Source: Chrysaora quinquecirrha (lineage: Eukaryota; Cnidaria; Scyphozoa; Semaeostomeae; Pelagiidae). Taken from it: 64,000 nucleotides of DNA. Under the pieces are notes generated by a model, which saw only the letters and a list, made by a program, of their open reading frames with translations, did not search any database and had not been told where the DNA came from. Below, one piece after another: positions 1 through 11,705 of the stretch. The position numbers were made by a program, and so were the translations under genes. How positions within the stretch are numbered: position 1 is the stretch's first letter; every line of letters begins with the position of its first letter. The stretch lies in NCBI GenBank assembly GCA_014526335.1, contig JACTAT010000012.1, positions 1,521,318 through 1,585,317 on the forward strand. Reading direction: 5' to 3'.

Positions 1-455
1 AGCATTAGATCATCATCACTGCCAGTTGTCGTTCCCTGAGCAACATAAGCACCTTCTTTAGTTTTTTTAAGTTTTATTGGTGTAACTTTTCTGTGCTCTG
101 TCGGACCACTACTTGCAGTGTGGCTCTTATTTTCCATGTTGCGCTTTTCTGTTCTATCTTCAAATGGATCCTGGAAAATAATTGGCTTATCGTGGTCTCT
201 TCTCCTTTTTTTCCATTCGCTTCCCTTTGAGCCAGCATTACTTGGTCTTCGGAAGGTTTCAGAAGATGCTGGCTGATAGCCAAAAAATGCATTGCAATGC
301 TGTTTCTTTCGTTCGCAGCCCCACTGCAGCCACTTTGTTGGCTCTACAAAAAACTGGTTGTAACCTGGTGCAAGCCTATACTTGCCAAGACCTCGAAGAG
401 CTTTGACTGCTTCTTTATGATATGATTCGATCCATTCTTTCAAGACATGGATTAT
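1..455 (-). CDS. 3' exon of MULE-like transposase gene (partial)
   Basis: Reading leftward from a pyrimidine-rich acceptor (TTATTTAG before 455), the minus strand is open for 151 codons to the window edge. It runs on in phase from the exon ending at 883 (donor GTAAGA), so the joined product reads ...EVTE-IIHVLKEWIESYHKE.... The product is basic and hydrophilic, with a KKRRR patch near the middle that could act as a nuclear signal. This is best read as the C-terminal part of the MULE-like transposase encoded at 883-2609. It lies outside the tandem duplication, so only the left-hand copy can be joined to it. Seen: the open frame and splice signals. Inferred: the exon join. An alternative tiny terminal exon lies at 690-719. 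Confidence 0.6.
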   Translation of the reverse strand, partial: MIHVLKEWIESYHKEAVKALRGLGKYRLAPGYNQFFVEPTKWLQWGCERKKQHCNAFFGYQPASSETFRRPSNAGSKGSEWKKRRRDHDKPIIFQDPFEDRTEKRNMENKSHTASSGPTEHRKVTPIKLKKTKEGAYVAQGTTTGSDDDLM

Positions 456-689
456 CTAAATAAGAAATGGAAATTTTATACGCTTCAGTCTTCTGTCCAA
501 TGTATAATTGTTTGAAAGAGCAATTTTGTCAACAAGGGGTTTGATATTCTCATACAAGGGATATGGTATCTCTATTGCAATATTTATGCAGGTTAACTCC
601 TACTGTAATTGTTCTAATCATGTAGAAAAAAGAAATGGAGCCCTTTGGTTAATTCGCTTAAAGTGACAGTAGCTATATAAATATCCAGT

Positions 690-719
690 TTAGGCAGATA
701 TCTCGTCATCATCCTTCAC
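690..719 (-). other. Possible alternative terminal exon of MULE-like gene
   Basis: A TTATCAG acceptor is followed by ten codons ending in TAA, in phase with the donor at 883. The peptide would be VKDDDEISA. It lies at the very left edge of the tandem unit and has a counterpart near 5490-5520 in unit 2. It could be a real alternative end or chance; the exon at 1-455 is the stronger candidate. Confidence 0.25.
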
Positions 720-882
720 CTGATAACAATATAAACATATTAGAATGATGCTAAGCAGTGTTGAATGGGAAAACCAGAAAATAATTCATCCAGTTTCAAC
801 TCAATTTGCACACTCTCCACACCCTTCATAATAGACTCTTGTTTACGCCTGAACCACATCAATTAAGAAGTGGAGATCTTAC

Positions 883-2609
883 CTCTGTAACCTCTTTTCC
901 AACATTATCATCAGCAATCCTTTTCTTTTGCAACTTATGCATCACTTCAAGTCTATTGTTGAAGAAATTTTCGTCCAGATCCATACGATCTTTTGCAGTG
1001 CCGATAATTGTTGTTAGAAAAGTTTGACTTCTGTGCTTGTTAAACCACTGGTGAAAACCTGGTACCATATCCTCCCAAATTTCGCTTAAACTAGCTAGCT
1101 TTCCATTGAAATCCTCTTCATCATCGGCATCCACCAGACCAAACTGAAGCATTTTGTCTTGCTTGCTGCCGTAAATATCCGTCATGATGCGCTTCTTCTC
1201 TCTTGGCCGTGCTCCCAACTTCGACAGCTTCTCTGCATCCCTCTCCATCATGTGCTGCAAACATGTCAACTGATCTGCATGAGTGAAGACTTCTCCTAAG
1301 CCTCCAGATAATGCTTTGTCCATGTCAGTTCCTATCTTTTTTATCATAAGAAGTGCAGGGCTATGTGCAACAAGATTTGCTGCAAAGTTTCTGTACGTTG
1401 ACTTGTCTTTTGCAAAATGCAACATAAGTGGTCCTGGAAATTCAGGATTCTTTCCAGAGTGCTCGCACAAAAGAGAAAAATTGGTGTAGCTACTGTCAGT
1501 CACCCAGAAGCCGTCAACGATCTCAAAGGTTGTGTCGACGCGGTAAACTGAGTTCCCGTTGACGCAAAATCGCTTCACATCTGCCAGAACTTCATCAGTG
1601 AAATGCATCGTAATGAAATGCTCGGGCATTATTATCACAGACTTAGAAAACCCTTCTGCACCATTGCTGTCTCTCATCTGTGCAATTATTCTTTGAATTT
1701 CATCGTTACTCTGATCTTTCTTTTGATCAATTGACTTGCTGTTTGTAACTTTTTTCTTTATGTTGTGCACCTGCCTAGGATTCCGAACATCCTCACTCAC
1801 AGATTTAGCATCATTTTGAGAGAATCTTCTGTATACAGCTTCACAGCTTTCTCTCGCTTCCAAGGCAGACTGCATCGAGTCCAGTAGCTCTTTGTCTGTT
1901 CGATAATAGGATGCAGCTGTTGGCTTGACAGCGTTTCCATGTCTTGGTACTTTAAAGTTCTTTTCAAAATCTTCGGTAGAGGAGCTTTCGTCAACACGAT
2001 AGGCAGTGATGTAATACTTTTCGATATCTTTCTTATCCTTCCTTCTGGCAGTAGCCAGCATGTGCAACAAACCAGGATTTGCTTTGTTCTTTCTGTACGT
2101 CCGACAGAGCTCAAAAACAGTGTGGTCCGGGACAACAGTCTTTTCGTAAGTGGTTCTTCCATGTCCCTTGGAGCGGGTGTTGTAGTACAAGGATTCCTCA
2201 CTGTCTTTCAATACAAGTTTCGTTTCTATTATTTTCCCGTCGTTGCTTCTTTTTACATGAAAAGCGTTTTGGCTTTGCCAGTTATCTGATATGCACCATT
2301 GTCATCTGCCGTCGCTGAGTGAATGGGAATGTTTTCGCTATTTAAGGTACAGAAAAAATTTTTCCTTATTGCTGATGGCTTAGTTTTCATCTCTACGTCC
2401 TCTGGACAAGACAGCAAGATATTCAGCAATGTCAGATTGTCAGTTGGGAATTTTGACACGTCAAATCGTTGCGTCTCCGTCTCCGTTTCCGGCTCTGACT
2501 GGTCACCAATGATTGTCGAGCACATTGCTTCTTCCACTTTAAACGATACGTTTTGTGACAAATTGATGCTGCTTTCATCGCTTGTATCATCCTCATCATC
2601 GATGACCAT
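883..2609 (-). pseudogene. MULE-like transposase, main exon (unit 1 copy, one frameshift)
   Basis: The frame opens at 2609 (MVIDDEDD; an acceptor CCCTACCAG lies just upstream, so an earlier exon is possible) and shifts by one base near 2259 in an A run. It then stays open to a GTAAGA donor at 883. The N-terminal third is acidic and Ser/Thr-rich. The C-terminal half has the look of a Mutator-like (MULE) DDE transposase: YRVDTTFEI (first Asp), about 75 residues on IGTDMDKAL (second Asp), then HADQLTCLQHMMER with the usual C-x2-H, and downstream FFNNRLEVMHK, like the N-N-x-L-E motif of MULE proteins. Unit 2 is intact at this frameshift but broken elsewhere, so the error may be technical. Family assignment is from motifs only. 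Confidence 0.6.
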
Positions 2610-3237
2610 ATATTCAACTGGTAGGGAAAGTTATATGCATTAGAAAGTTTTCAAGAGAAAAGTAGGGAGCTATTTTGAAGAGCTTTGATACACCGAGCTT
2701 GTGGTGCATAGACTTGTAAGTTTTGTCTAAAGCGCTTTAAGTCTTCTATCTAAGTGCTTTTGACCAAAAATCAAGATGTAACATACATCAAAGAAAGTGT
2801 TTAACCAAGACTTTCACATGATATGTTATTTGTTTAGGCTATAACTAATTCATTTTGTATTATAACTCTGACCTCATACATCTCATACGTCATTGTTCTT
2901 ATAGAAGTAATAATAAATTTCCGAAAGGGCATTATAATTCGTGAAGAATGAGTAATTGACAACTTAAAAAGAGAAGGACTGTGGCTGGTTATTTAGTTCC
3001 TTATTTAACGGACATAATGAAAAGATAACGCCGTCTAAAATAATTAGCTCTCTATTTTTGGCTCCTTATTTGCACTTTCGTTTTTAATTGCTCAAAATCT
3101 AAAAATTAAGTTAAAAATAATGGTACAGTACCAACCCCACGCCATGCGCGCATAAAAGACTTTCATTGAGTTTCATCATAATGCACTTTTCTATTATATA
3201 GTACAAGCAAAACATTTTGTTATCAGCGTCAGCCTGG
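2610..3237. other. Non-coding, no recognised feature
   Basis: AT-rich sequence upstream of the MULE-like gene on its strand. Short ORFs on both strands look like chance. An upstream exon or promoter of the minus-strand gene may lie here, but I cannot place it. Confidence 0.5.
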
Positions 3238-3637
3238 CTACACGTAATTTTTTGTATAAGAAACCGGTTTATAAGAAACCTAGAACTAGACACGCCAAAA
3301 GCTAAGAAACTTTTAGAACTAGGAGGAAGGAGTTAAGAAACTGAAGAATTTTTTGTGCCAGTTTTCCAACATACTAATTTCACATTTGTGGACGTAGTAA
3401 TCGATTCTCAAGCATTTCCGTGCGATTTCTCGCACCAGCATGGCATGGCTAATTCTTTTTAATACAATAATATAAATAATTTGCTAGCTATATTCACAGT
3501 TTTTATCGCTTTTAACGCAATTTATTCCATTAAATTAAGAAACTGTTAAGAAACTTTTAGAACTAAAATTGGGCCAAAAATTAAGAAACTTTTAGAACTA
3601 GGCCCCGAGCTAGGTTTCTTATAAAAAAAACGTGTAG
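3238..3637. mobile_element. MITE with CTACACG termini (copy in unit 1)
   Basis: The ends are inverted: the left starts CTACACGTAATTTTTT and runs to TATAAGAAACC; the right ends GGTTTCTTATAAAA...CGTGTAG. The roughly 400-bp interior repeats the motif AAGAAACTTTTAGAACTA four or five times. It has no coding capacity. Related ends (GGTTTCTTATAAAAAAA, AAGAAACT) occur near 22620-23505 and 52640-52870, so it belongs to a local family of non-autonomous elements. Confidence 0.65.
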
Positions 3638-4930
3638 TTGCTTAATAATCGTTCCTCATTTTTCAAGTAATTCACCCTTGTGGCACCGAGGGTCAGTGAT
3701 GTCTAGTACCTAGTGTCTAGAGGCACATGCATAATTTTGGAAGGAAGGAAGCTACAAGAGCTCGATAACAGGTCAACAAAGTGAACAAACTAGAGAATTT
3801 AAAATCACGTGCTCACCTTGTTTGTGAATCTTGCTTTTTTCCATAACTCTATTTTGTAAAAGAATCAGTTACAGTGATTGCAACAAAATCAACAATTAAT
3901 CAATTGATCAATGCTCAACTTTGCTCACCCAAGAAAAGTTTAAAAGAACAAAACACGCCAATGAATCAGAGCGATTACATTTTAAAGGAGAAATCCAACG
4001 GTACGCATATCACAGAAAGTGTTCGTGACTTCTGAAAAGCCTTTTTGCATGTAAGGAAAAATCATCAATCAGTATGATAAGTTAACACTTTGTAGAAAAA
4101 TTGGCGGCATGGTCATACCCATGGTGATAATGAACTGTTTTCGAAAGTACGCAGCACAACCCGCAGGTATAATCAGCCCACACAGACGGATAGCATAAGC
4201 ATCGAGGGTGTATCACTGCTCAAATCCCGTTCACCTTGCTCAGAAATCCAACACAACATCCTGAAATCCTTATCCCAATATTAGAAATCCGCAAAATCCT
4301 CGTTAAGAGAAAGAAATCCGAGAAATCTATTCAAAATCTTAGAGCTCCTTACAAATCATAGGCTTAGAGAGTTCAGAAATTCGTCAAATCTGCAGACTTG
4401 TTTGGCCAGCACACTCTGCAAAATTCGTTCTGATGGGCTGGCCTTAGTATAGTACTTTATGTGATATTATATTTGTTAAGGCTGGTCTGATGAGCCTCAG
4501 TTTTACTTGTTTACAGTTTTAACGCAGACTCGAACAAAGATCACAGACAGAGGACGCAGAAGTGCTGTGAACAAATTACGTTTTCGACAAATCAGCCATA
4601 GACGATGAACTGTACTGAAAATGCAGGCGTCAATCGGCTCACCACTCCCATCATGTGAGAGATAACTCAAATATAAAAAAATATTGAAGAGATTACCAGA
4701 GAAAGCTAGAGATTCTTCAAGAAAACAAGGGTTGGAGTTAGAGCCCTAAAGATCTACAAGACTCAAACGTGCTCATTTTTTATGTTCGTTATGGCTGTTA
4801 TGTTGGTTATGAATATACTTAACTATCAATCACTGTCTTTCAAATTCTATTATTATTAGATAGTTATCATTGTTTTGTTCTGTTTATTAACTAAAGAGAA
4901 ATTGCTGAACATCGATGAAGTGTCTTAATC
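3638..4930. other. Non-coding interior of tandem unit 1
   Basis: AT-rich spacer with no supportable gene. The same stretch recurs in unit 2 at about 8440-9735. Confidence 0.5.
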
Positions 4931-4934
4931 TGTT

Positions 4935-5272
4935 GGCAGCTGACATCTCTCTTCTCAAATTCTCTTTCTCAGATTCACATCCTCAGATTCCCCATTCCCA
5001 CATTCCTTCTCCAGAACCCTATTCTTAGATTCCCCTTCTCAAATTCCCTTTCTCAGATTCTCATTCCCAGATTCCCATTTCCACATTCCCAAAACCGGTT
5101 CCGTCTTTTTAACACAGCCATGAATTTTAAACAGCTCTAAAAGAAAGGAATAAGTCTGATCAGCTCATTTTTGGATCATTTCAGGTCATTTAGGGTACTT
5201 CCAGGTCATTTTCAGGTCATTTCAGATCATTTCAGCTCATTTCAGCTCATTTCAGGTCATTTCAGGTCATTC
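4935..5272. repeat. CT-rich degenerate repeat and TCATTTCAGG minisatellite (unit 1)
   Basis: From about 4945 to 5095 the plus strand repeats variants of CAGATTCCC/CACATTCC. From 5162 to 5272 it repeats a ten-base unit (TCATTTCAGG or TCATTTCAGC) about ten times. The same arrays appear in unit 2. Confidence 0.7.
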
Positions 5273-5279
5273 AATGTTT

Positions 5280-5479
5280 TATCAATAACGTGTGTATCTG
5301 ACCATCTCGAGCACAATAGTTTGTGATACATGTCCGAGATCCGCAACATAGTTGCAAAGTTCTGTGTTGCATAACCTTAAAACTGCAGTTGGATCTTGCC
5401 AGTCCCGGTTCCTAACGTGATCGTTTTTTTGGCAAGTGCTTCTTAAAAATCTTACGAACAGATGGTTCTGCCTTGTTAT
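5280..5479 (-). pseudogene. Truncated 3' fragment of cysteine-rich gene (unit 1)
   Basis: This is the exact counterpart of 10080-10282 in unit 2. It contains the C-terminal part of the gene described at 10087-11705 (frame with NDHVRNRDWQDPTAV) and is cut at the tandem junction, so it lacks any start. Confidence 0.7.
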
Positions 5480-5681
5480 ATATCCAGTTTAGGCAGATAT
5501 CTCGTCATCATCCTTCACCTGATAACAATATAAACATATTAGAATGATGCTAAGCAGTGTTGAATGGGAAAACCAGAAAATAATTCATCCAGTTTCAACT
5601 CAATTTGCACACTCTCCACACCCTTCATAATAGACTCTTGTTTACGCCTGAACCACATCAATTAAGAAGTGGAGATCTTAC

Positions 5682-7408
5682 CTCTGTAACCTCTTTTCCA
5701 ACATTATCATCAGCAATCCTTTTCTTTTGCAACTTATGCATCACTTCAAGTCTATTGTTGAAGAAATTTTCGTCCAGATCCATACGATCTTTTGCAGTGC
5801 CGATAATTGTTGTTAGAAAAGTTTGACTTCTGTGCTTGTTAAACCACTGGTGAAAACCTGGTACCATATCCTCCCAAATTTCGCTTAAACTAGCTAGCTT
5901 TCCATTGAAATCCTCTTCATCATCGGCATCCACCAGACCAAACTGAAGCATTTTGTCTTGCTTGCTGCCGTAAATATCCGTCATGATGCGCTTCTTCTCT
6001 CTTGGCCGTGCTCCCAACTTCGACAGCTTCTCTGCATCCCTCTCCATCATGTGCTGCAAACATGTCAACTGATCTGCATGAGTGAAGACTTCTCCTAAGC
6101 CTCCAGATAATGCTTTGTCCATGTCAGTTCCTATCTTTTTTATCATAAGAAGTGCAGGGCTATGTGCAACAAGATTTGCTGCAAAGTTTCTGTACGTTGA
6201 CTTGTCTTTTGCAAAATGCAACATAAGTGGTCCTGGAAATTCAGGATTCTTTCCAGAGTGCTCGCACAAAAGAGAAAATTGGTGTAGCTACTGTCAGTCA
6301 CCCAGAAGCCGTCAACGATCTCAAAGGTTGTGTCGACGCGGTAAACTGAGTTCCCGTTGACGCAAAATCGCTTCACATCTGCCAGAACTTCATCAGTGAA
6401 ATGCATCGTAATGAAATGCTCGGGCATTATTATCACAGACTTAGAAAACCCTTCTGCACCATTGCTGTCTCTCATCTGTGCAATTATTCTTTGAATTTCA
6501 TCGTTACTCTGATCTTTCTTTTGATCAATTGACTTGCTGTTTGTAACTTTTTTCTTTATGTTGTGCACCTGCCTAGGATTCCGAACATCCTCACTCACAG
6601 ATTTAGCATCATTTTGAGAGAATCTTCTGTATACAGCTTCACAGCTTTCTCTCGCTTCCAAGGCAGACTGCATCGAGTCCAGTAGCTCTTTGTCTGTTCG
6701 ATAATAGGATGCAGCTGTTGGCTTGACAGCGTTTCCATGTCTTGGTACTTTAAAGTTCTTTTCAAAATCTTCGGTAGAGGAGCTTTCGTCAACACGATAG
6801 GCAGTGATGTAATACTTTTCGATATCTTTCTTATCCTTCCTTCTGGCAGTAGCCAGCATGTGCAACAAACCAGGATTTGCTTTGTTCTTTCTGTACGTCC
6901 GACAGAGCTCAAAAACAGTGTGGTCCGGGACAACAGTCTTTTCGTAAGTGGTTCTTCCATGTCCCTTGGAGCGGGTGTTGTAGTACAAGGATTCCTCACT
7001 GTCTTTCAATACAAGTTTCGTTTCTATTATTTTCCCGTCGTTGCTTCTTTTTACATGAAAAAGCGTTTTGGCTTTGCCAGTTATCTGATATGCACCATTG
7101 TCATCTGCCGTCGCTGAGTGAATGGGAATGTTTTCGCTATTTAAGGTACAGAAAAAATTTTTCCTTATTGCTGATGGCTTAGTTTTCGTCTCTACGTCCT
7201 CTGGACAAGACAGCAAGATATTCAGCAATGTCAGATTGTCAGTTGGGAATTTTGACACGTCAAATCGTTGCGTCTCCGTCTCCGTTTCCGGCTCTGACTG
7301 GTCACCAATGATTGTCGAGCACATTGCTTCTTCCACTTTAAACGATACGTTTTGTGACAAATTGATGCTGCTTTCATCGCTTGTATCATCCTCATCATCG
7401 ATGACCAT
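5682..7408 (-). pseudogene. MULE-like transposase, main exon (unit 2 copy, one frameshift)
   Basis: Second copy of the gene at 883-2609. Here the N-terminal two thirds are open without a break from 7408 to about 6273. The frame then shifts at an A run (four A where unit 1 has five) and stays open to the donor at 5682. The frameshift lies at a different place from that of unit 1, so between them the copies show every segment open. One substitution changes Met to Thr in the N-terminal part. Its proper 3' exon is missing: downstream lies the end of unit 1. Confidence 0.6.
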
Positions 7409-8040
7409 ATATTCAACTGGTAGGGAAAGTTATATGCATTAGAAAGTTTTCAAGAGAAAAGTAGGGAGCTATTTTGAAGAGCTTTGATACACCGAGCTTG
7501 TGGTGCATAGACTTGTAAGTTTTGTCTAAAGCGCTTTAAGTCTTCTATCTAAGTGCTTTTGACCAAAAATCAAGATGTAACATACATCAAAGAAAGTGTT
7601 TAACCAAGACTTTCACATGATATGTTATTTGTTTAGGCTATAACTAATTCATTTTGTATTATAACTCTGACCTCATACATCTCATACGTCATTGTTCTTA
7701 TAGAAGTAATAATAAATTTCCGAAAGGGCATTATAATTCGTGAAGAATGAGTAATTGACAACTTAAAAAGAGAAGGACTGTGGCTGGTTATTTAGTTCCT
7801 TATTTAACGGACATAATGAAAAGATAACGCCCGTCTAAAATAATTAGCTCTCTATTTTTTGGCTCCTTATTTGCACTTTCGTTTTTTAATTGCTCAAAAT
7901 CTAAAAAATTAAGTTAAAAATAATGGTACAGTACCAACCCCACGCCATGCGCCGCAAAAAGACTTTCATTGAGTTTCATCATAATGCACTTTTCTATTAT
8001 ATAGTACAAGCAAAACATTTTGTTATCAGCGTCAGCCTGG

Positions 8041-8439
8041 CTACACGTAATTTTTTGTATAAGAAACCGGTTTATAAGAAACCTAGAACTAGACACGCCA
8101 AAAGCTAAGAAACTTTTAGAACTAGGAGGAAGGAGTTAAGAAACTGAAGAATTTTTTGTGCCAGTTTTCCAACATACTAATTTCACATTTGTGGACGTAG
8201 TAATCGATTCTCAAGCATTTCCGTGCGATTTCTCGCACCAGCATGGCATGGCTAATTCTTTTTAATACAATAATATAAATAATTTGCTAGCTATATTCAC
8301 AGTTTTTATCGCTTTTAACGCAATTTATTCCATTAAATTAAGAAACTGTTAAGAAACTTTTAGAACTAAAATTGGGCCAAAAATTAAGAAACTTTTAGAA
8401 CTAGGCCCCGAGCTAGGTTTCTTATAAAAAAACGTGTAG
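8041..8439. mobile_element. MITE with CTACACG termini (copy in unit 2)
   Basis: Counterpart of the element at 3238-3637, with the same inverted ends and internal AAGAAACTTTTAGAACTA repeats. It differs by single-base indels in A/T runs. Confidence 0.65.
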
Positions 8440-9734
8440 TTGCTTAATAATCGATCCTCATTTTTCAAGTAATTCACCCTTGTGGCACCGAGGGTCAGTG
8501 ATGTCTAGTACCTAGTGTCTAGAGGCACATGCATAATTTTGGAAGGAAGGAAGCTACAAGAGCTCGATAACAGGTCAACAAAGTGAACAAACTAGAGAAT
8601 TTAAAATCACGTGCTCACCTTGTTTGTGAATCTTGCTTTTTTCCATAACTCTATTTTGTAAAAGAATCAGTTACAGTGATTGCAACAAAAATCAACAATT
8701 AATCAATTGATCAATGCTCAACTTTGCTCACCCAAGAAAAGTTTAAAAGAACAAAACACGCCAATGAATCAGAGCGATTACATTTTAAAGGAGAAATCCA
8801 ACGGTACGCATATCACAGAAAGTGTTCGTGACTTCTGAAAAGCCTTTTTGCATGTAAGGAAAAATCATCAATCAGTATGATAAGTTAACACTTTGTAGAA
8901 AAATTGGCGGCATGGTCATACCCATGGTGATAATGAACTGTTTTCGAAAGTACGCAGCACAACCCGCAGGTATAATCAGCCCACACAGACGGATAGCATA
9001 AGCATCGAGGGGTGTATCACTGCTCAAATCCCGTTCACCTTGCTCAGAAATCCAACACAACATCCTGAAATCCTTATCCCAATATTAGAAATCCGCAAAA
9101 TCCTCGTTAAGAGAAAGAAATCCGAGAAATCTATTCAAAATCTTAGAGCTCCTTACAAATCATAGGCTTAGAGAGTTCAGAAATTCGTCAAATCTGCAGA
9201 CTTGTTTGGCCAGCACACTCTGCAAAATTCGTTCTGATGGGCTGGCCTTAGTATAGTACTTTATGTGATATTATATTTGTTAAGGCTGGTCTGATGAGCC
9301 TCAGTTTTTACTTGTTTACAGTTTTAACGCAGACTCGAACAAAGATCACAGACAGAGGACGCAGAAGTGCTGTGAACAAATTACGTTTTCGACAAATCAG
9401 CCATAGACGATGAACTGTACTGAAAATGCAGGCGTCAATCGGCTCACCACTCCCATCATGTGAGAGATAACTCAAATATAAAAAAATATTGAAGAGATTA
9501 CCAGAGAAAGCTAGAGATTCTTCAAGAAAACAAGGGTTGGAGTTAGAGCCCTAAAGATCTACAAGACTCAAACGTGCTCATTTTTATGTTCGTTATGGCT
9601 GTTATGTTGGTTATGAATATACTTAACTATCAATCACTGTCTTTCAAATTCTATTATTATTAGATAGTTATCATTGTTTTGTTCTGTTTATTAACTAAAG
9701 AGAAATTGCTGAACATCGATGAAGTGTCTTAATC

Positions 9735-10077
9735 TGTTGGCAGCTGACATCTCTCTTCTCAAATTCTCTTTCTCAGATTCACATCCTCAGATTCCCCATT
9801 CCCACATTCCTTCTCCAGAACCCTATTCTTAGATTCCCCTTCTCAAATTCCCTTTCTCAGATTCTCATTCCCAGATTCCCATTTCCACATTCCCAAAACC
9901 GGTTCCGTCTTTTTAACACAGCCATGAATTTTAAACAGCTCTAAAAAGAAAGGAATAAGTCTGATCAGCTCATTTTTGGATCATTTCAGGTCATTTAGGG
10001 TACTTCCAGGTCATTTTCAGGTCATTTCAGATCATTTCAGCTCATTTCAGCTCATTTCAGGTCATTTCAGGTCATTC
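9735..10077. repeat. CT-rich repeat and TCATTTCAGG minisatellite (unit 2)
   Basis: Counterpart of 4935-5272. The ten-base tandem repeat occupies about 9966-10077. Confidence 0.7.
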
Positions 10078-10086
10078 AATGTTTTA

Positions 10087-11705
10087 TCAATAACGTGTGT
10101 ATCTGACCATCTCGAGCACAATAGTTTGTGATACATGTCCGAGATCCGCAACATAGTTGCAAAGTTCTGTGTTGCATAACCTTAAAACTGCAGTTGGATC
10201 TTGCCAGTCCCGGTTCCTAACGTGATCGTTTTTTTGGCAAGTGCTTCTTAAAAATCTTACGAACAGATGGTTCTGCCTTGTTACGCAAGGTATGGCAGAA
10301 GGATAGATTGCCTCTTTCGTTAGCCAACTGCAAATACCAGTTAGCAAAAGTAGCTTTACATGTTTTCAATACATGGGGACAATCAGGAAGCAGAGACAGG
10401 AGAACTAGATTATGGTCAATATTTCTGTTTTCAATATCGTCTTTAAATTTGAGCAAGCATTGTTTATCACCTTCATTGCTGTCACGTGTTAGCACCATCA
10501 CTACTCTTCTTGTGCACTGGGACTTGTTTGAAATGCAAAACTCACAAGCTTGAAACTGAAGAAATAAAACTGACGTGACCCTTAGATGAGCATTCTACGC
10601 AAACTGTTTTTGCCTCAAAGCACTTTTCGCATTCACTTTGGCACAGTTCTTGTTTGTTACCTTTAACAATCAGCTCATTTGTTTTTGATCGTTTCAAACA
10701 GTTCAGGCACATTCGAAGGAGTTTAATTTCTTTTGTGAAAATTTCCTTCATATTCTCTCCGGATTTACCATCTTTCACTGCATACTGAACAGCAACAGGA
10801 AGGCTACATTTATTGTCTAAGATAGTTACGGAGGTGACTAATGCTTCACGAGCAAGAGAGTTTTGTAAGGTTTCTTTTTTCAGATAAGGTGTACTCTTTA
10901 CATAATTTATATCCACAACGTTTTCTAGTCCCACATTAACTTTCATTCGTTCATCAAACTGAATGGCGGGATGAAGAGCAGTACCATCATTTGCCAGTGC
11001 CACAGGGTACACTGTCAGGTTATTCGTTTGAATTAGGGTAGCAGCTTTCTTTTCATGTACATCTCTATTACACAGTGTGTAGCTTAAGCTGCTTAAATGC
11101 TTTTGAACCCCTGACTGTGTCGTGTATGCTGACTGCATTTTGCGCAACACCTCCTTTGATGGACGCTAAGATTCATGTTGACCCCCCCCCTTTGATGAGC
11201 TTAATTGTCCCCGGCCAGCTTGCATTGGGCCCCTGATCATATTATATGTGCTATTTCCTCCAAGATAAGATATGGATGCAAAGAATTCTTTCACTTCTTC
11301 ATCCCATCGATGTAAACGGTTATAGAAAAATTCAACCACGTCTGACAAATGCTTGTAAAATAGTTTTTTCTTAGAAATCTTTCCATCCTGTATAAGTCTG
11401 TTCAGGCGCCTGCATACAGGATCAGCTTCCTCTACAGAAAGTGCAACGAAGCGCCAGTCAGGGTCAAAATCAGAGACATTTGCAACAACCTCCGAGTCAG
11501 AATCTATATCAGTATGTTTGCCATACTCTTCATCACTATAATGCATTTCCTTACTACTATCAAGATCGTTGCAACTAGAAATTTCAATATCACTTTCTTC
11601 AGACCTGACGAGGAAAGAAAAGGTTGCTGTTCTTACTATTTCTAAACTCAAGGAGAGCTGTAGAACGTGAAAACACAAAACAAAAACACTTCTTAACGGT
11701 TGCAA
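10087..11705 (-). pseudogene. Cysteine-rich transposon-associated-type protein, multiply frameshifted
   Basis: Four overlapping minus-strand frames follow one another: 11705-11166, 11150-10542, about 10560-10217, and 10260-10087. They read as one protein broken by single-base shifts: at a C run near 11185, at about 11150, at about 10555, and at a T run near 10233. The first part is acidic (DSDSE, SVEEADPVCRRLNRL). The middle is a zinc-binding-type cysteine cluster (CLNCLKRS, CEKCFEAKTVCVECSS, ACEFCISNKSQC), followed by RRVVMVLTRDSNEG, LLPDCPHVLK and NDHVRNRDWQDPTAV. I have an impression of a repetitive cnidarian family but cannot name a function. Most breaks are in homopolymers, so some may be base-calling errors. 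The 3' portion lies inside the tandem unit. Confidence 0.5.

Larger units (their letters stand above)
681..5479. repeat. Tandem duplication, unit 1 (about 4.8 kb)
   Basis: Positions 681-5479 and 5480-10282 are almost identical, in direct orientation and head to tail (offset 4799 at the left end). Differences are mostly one-base indels in homopolymers plus a few substitutions. The unit holds, right to left, the 3' piece of a cysteine-rich gene, a short (TCATTTCAGG)-like minisatellite, a MITE, and the main exon of the MULE-like gene. The junction near 5479 joins the end of one unit directly to the start of the next, with at most a base or two of filler. This is either a recent segmental duplication or an assembly duplication. 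Confidence 0.95.
5480..10282. repeat. Tandem duplication, unit 2 (about 4.8 kb)
   Basis: Second copy of the repeat described for 681-5479. Its right end runs without a break into the rest of the cysteine-rich gene (10283 onward), so the right flank is the native context for that gene. The native context of the MULE-like gene's 3' end is the left flank of unit 1. Confidence 0.95.

Noticed and set aside
806..1027. Plus-strand ORFs opposite the MULE-like gene (806-1027, 1283-1489, 1939-2643 and copies in unit 2)
   Set aside because: They are shadows of the minus-strand coding frame, cysteine- and serine-rich, without motifs.
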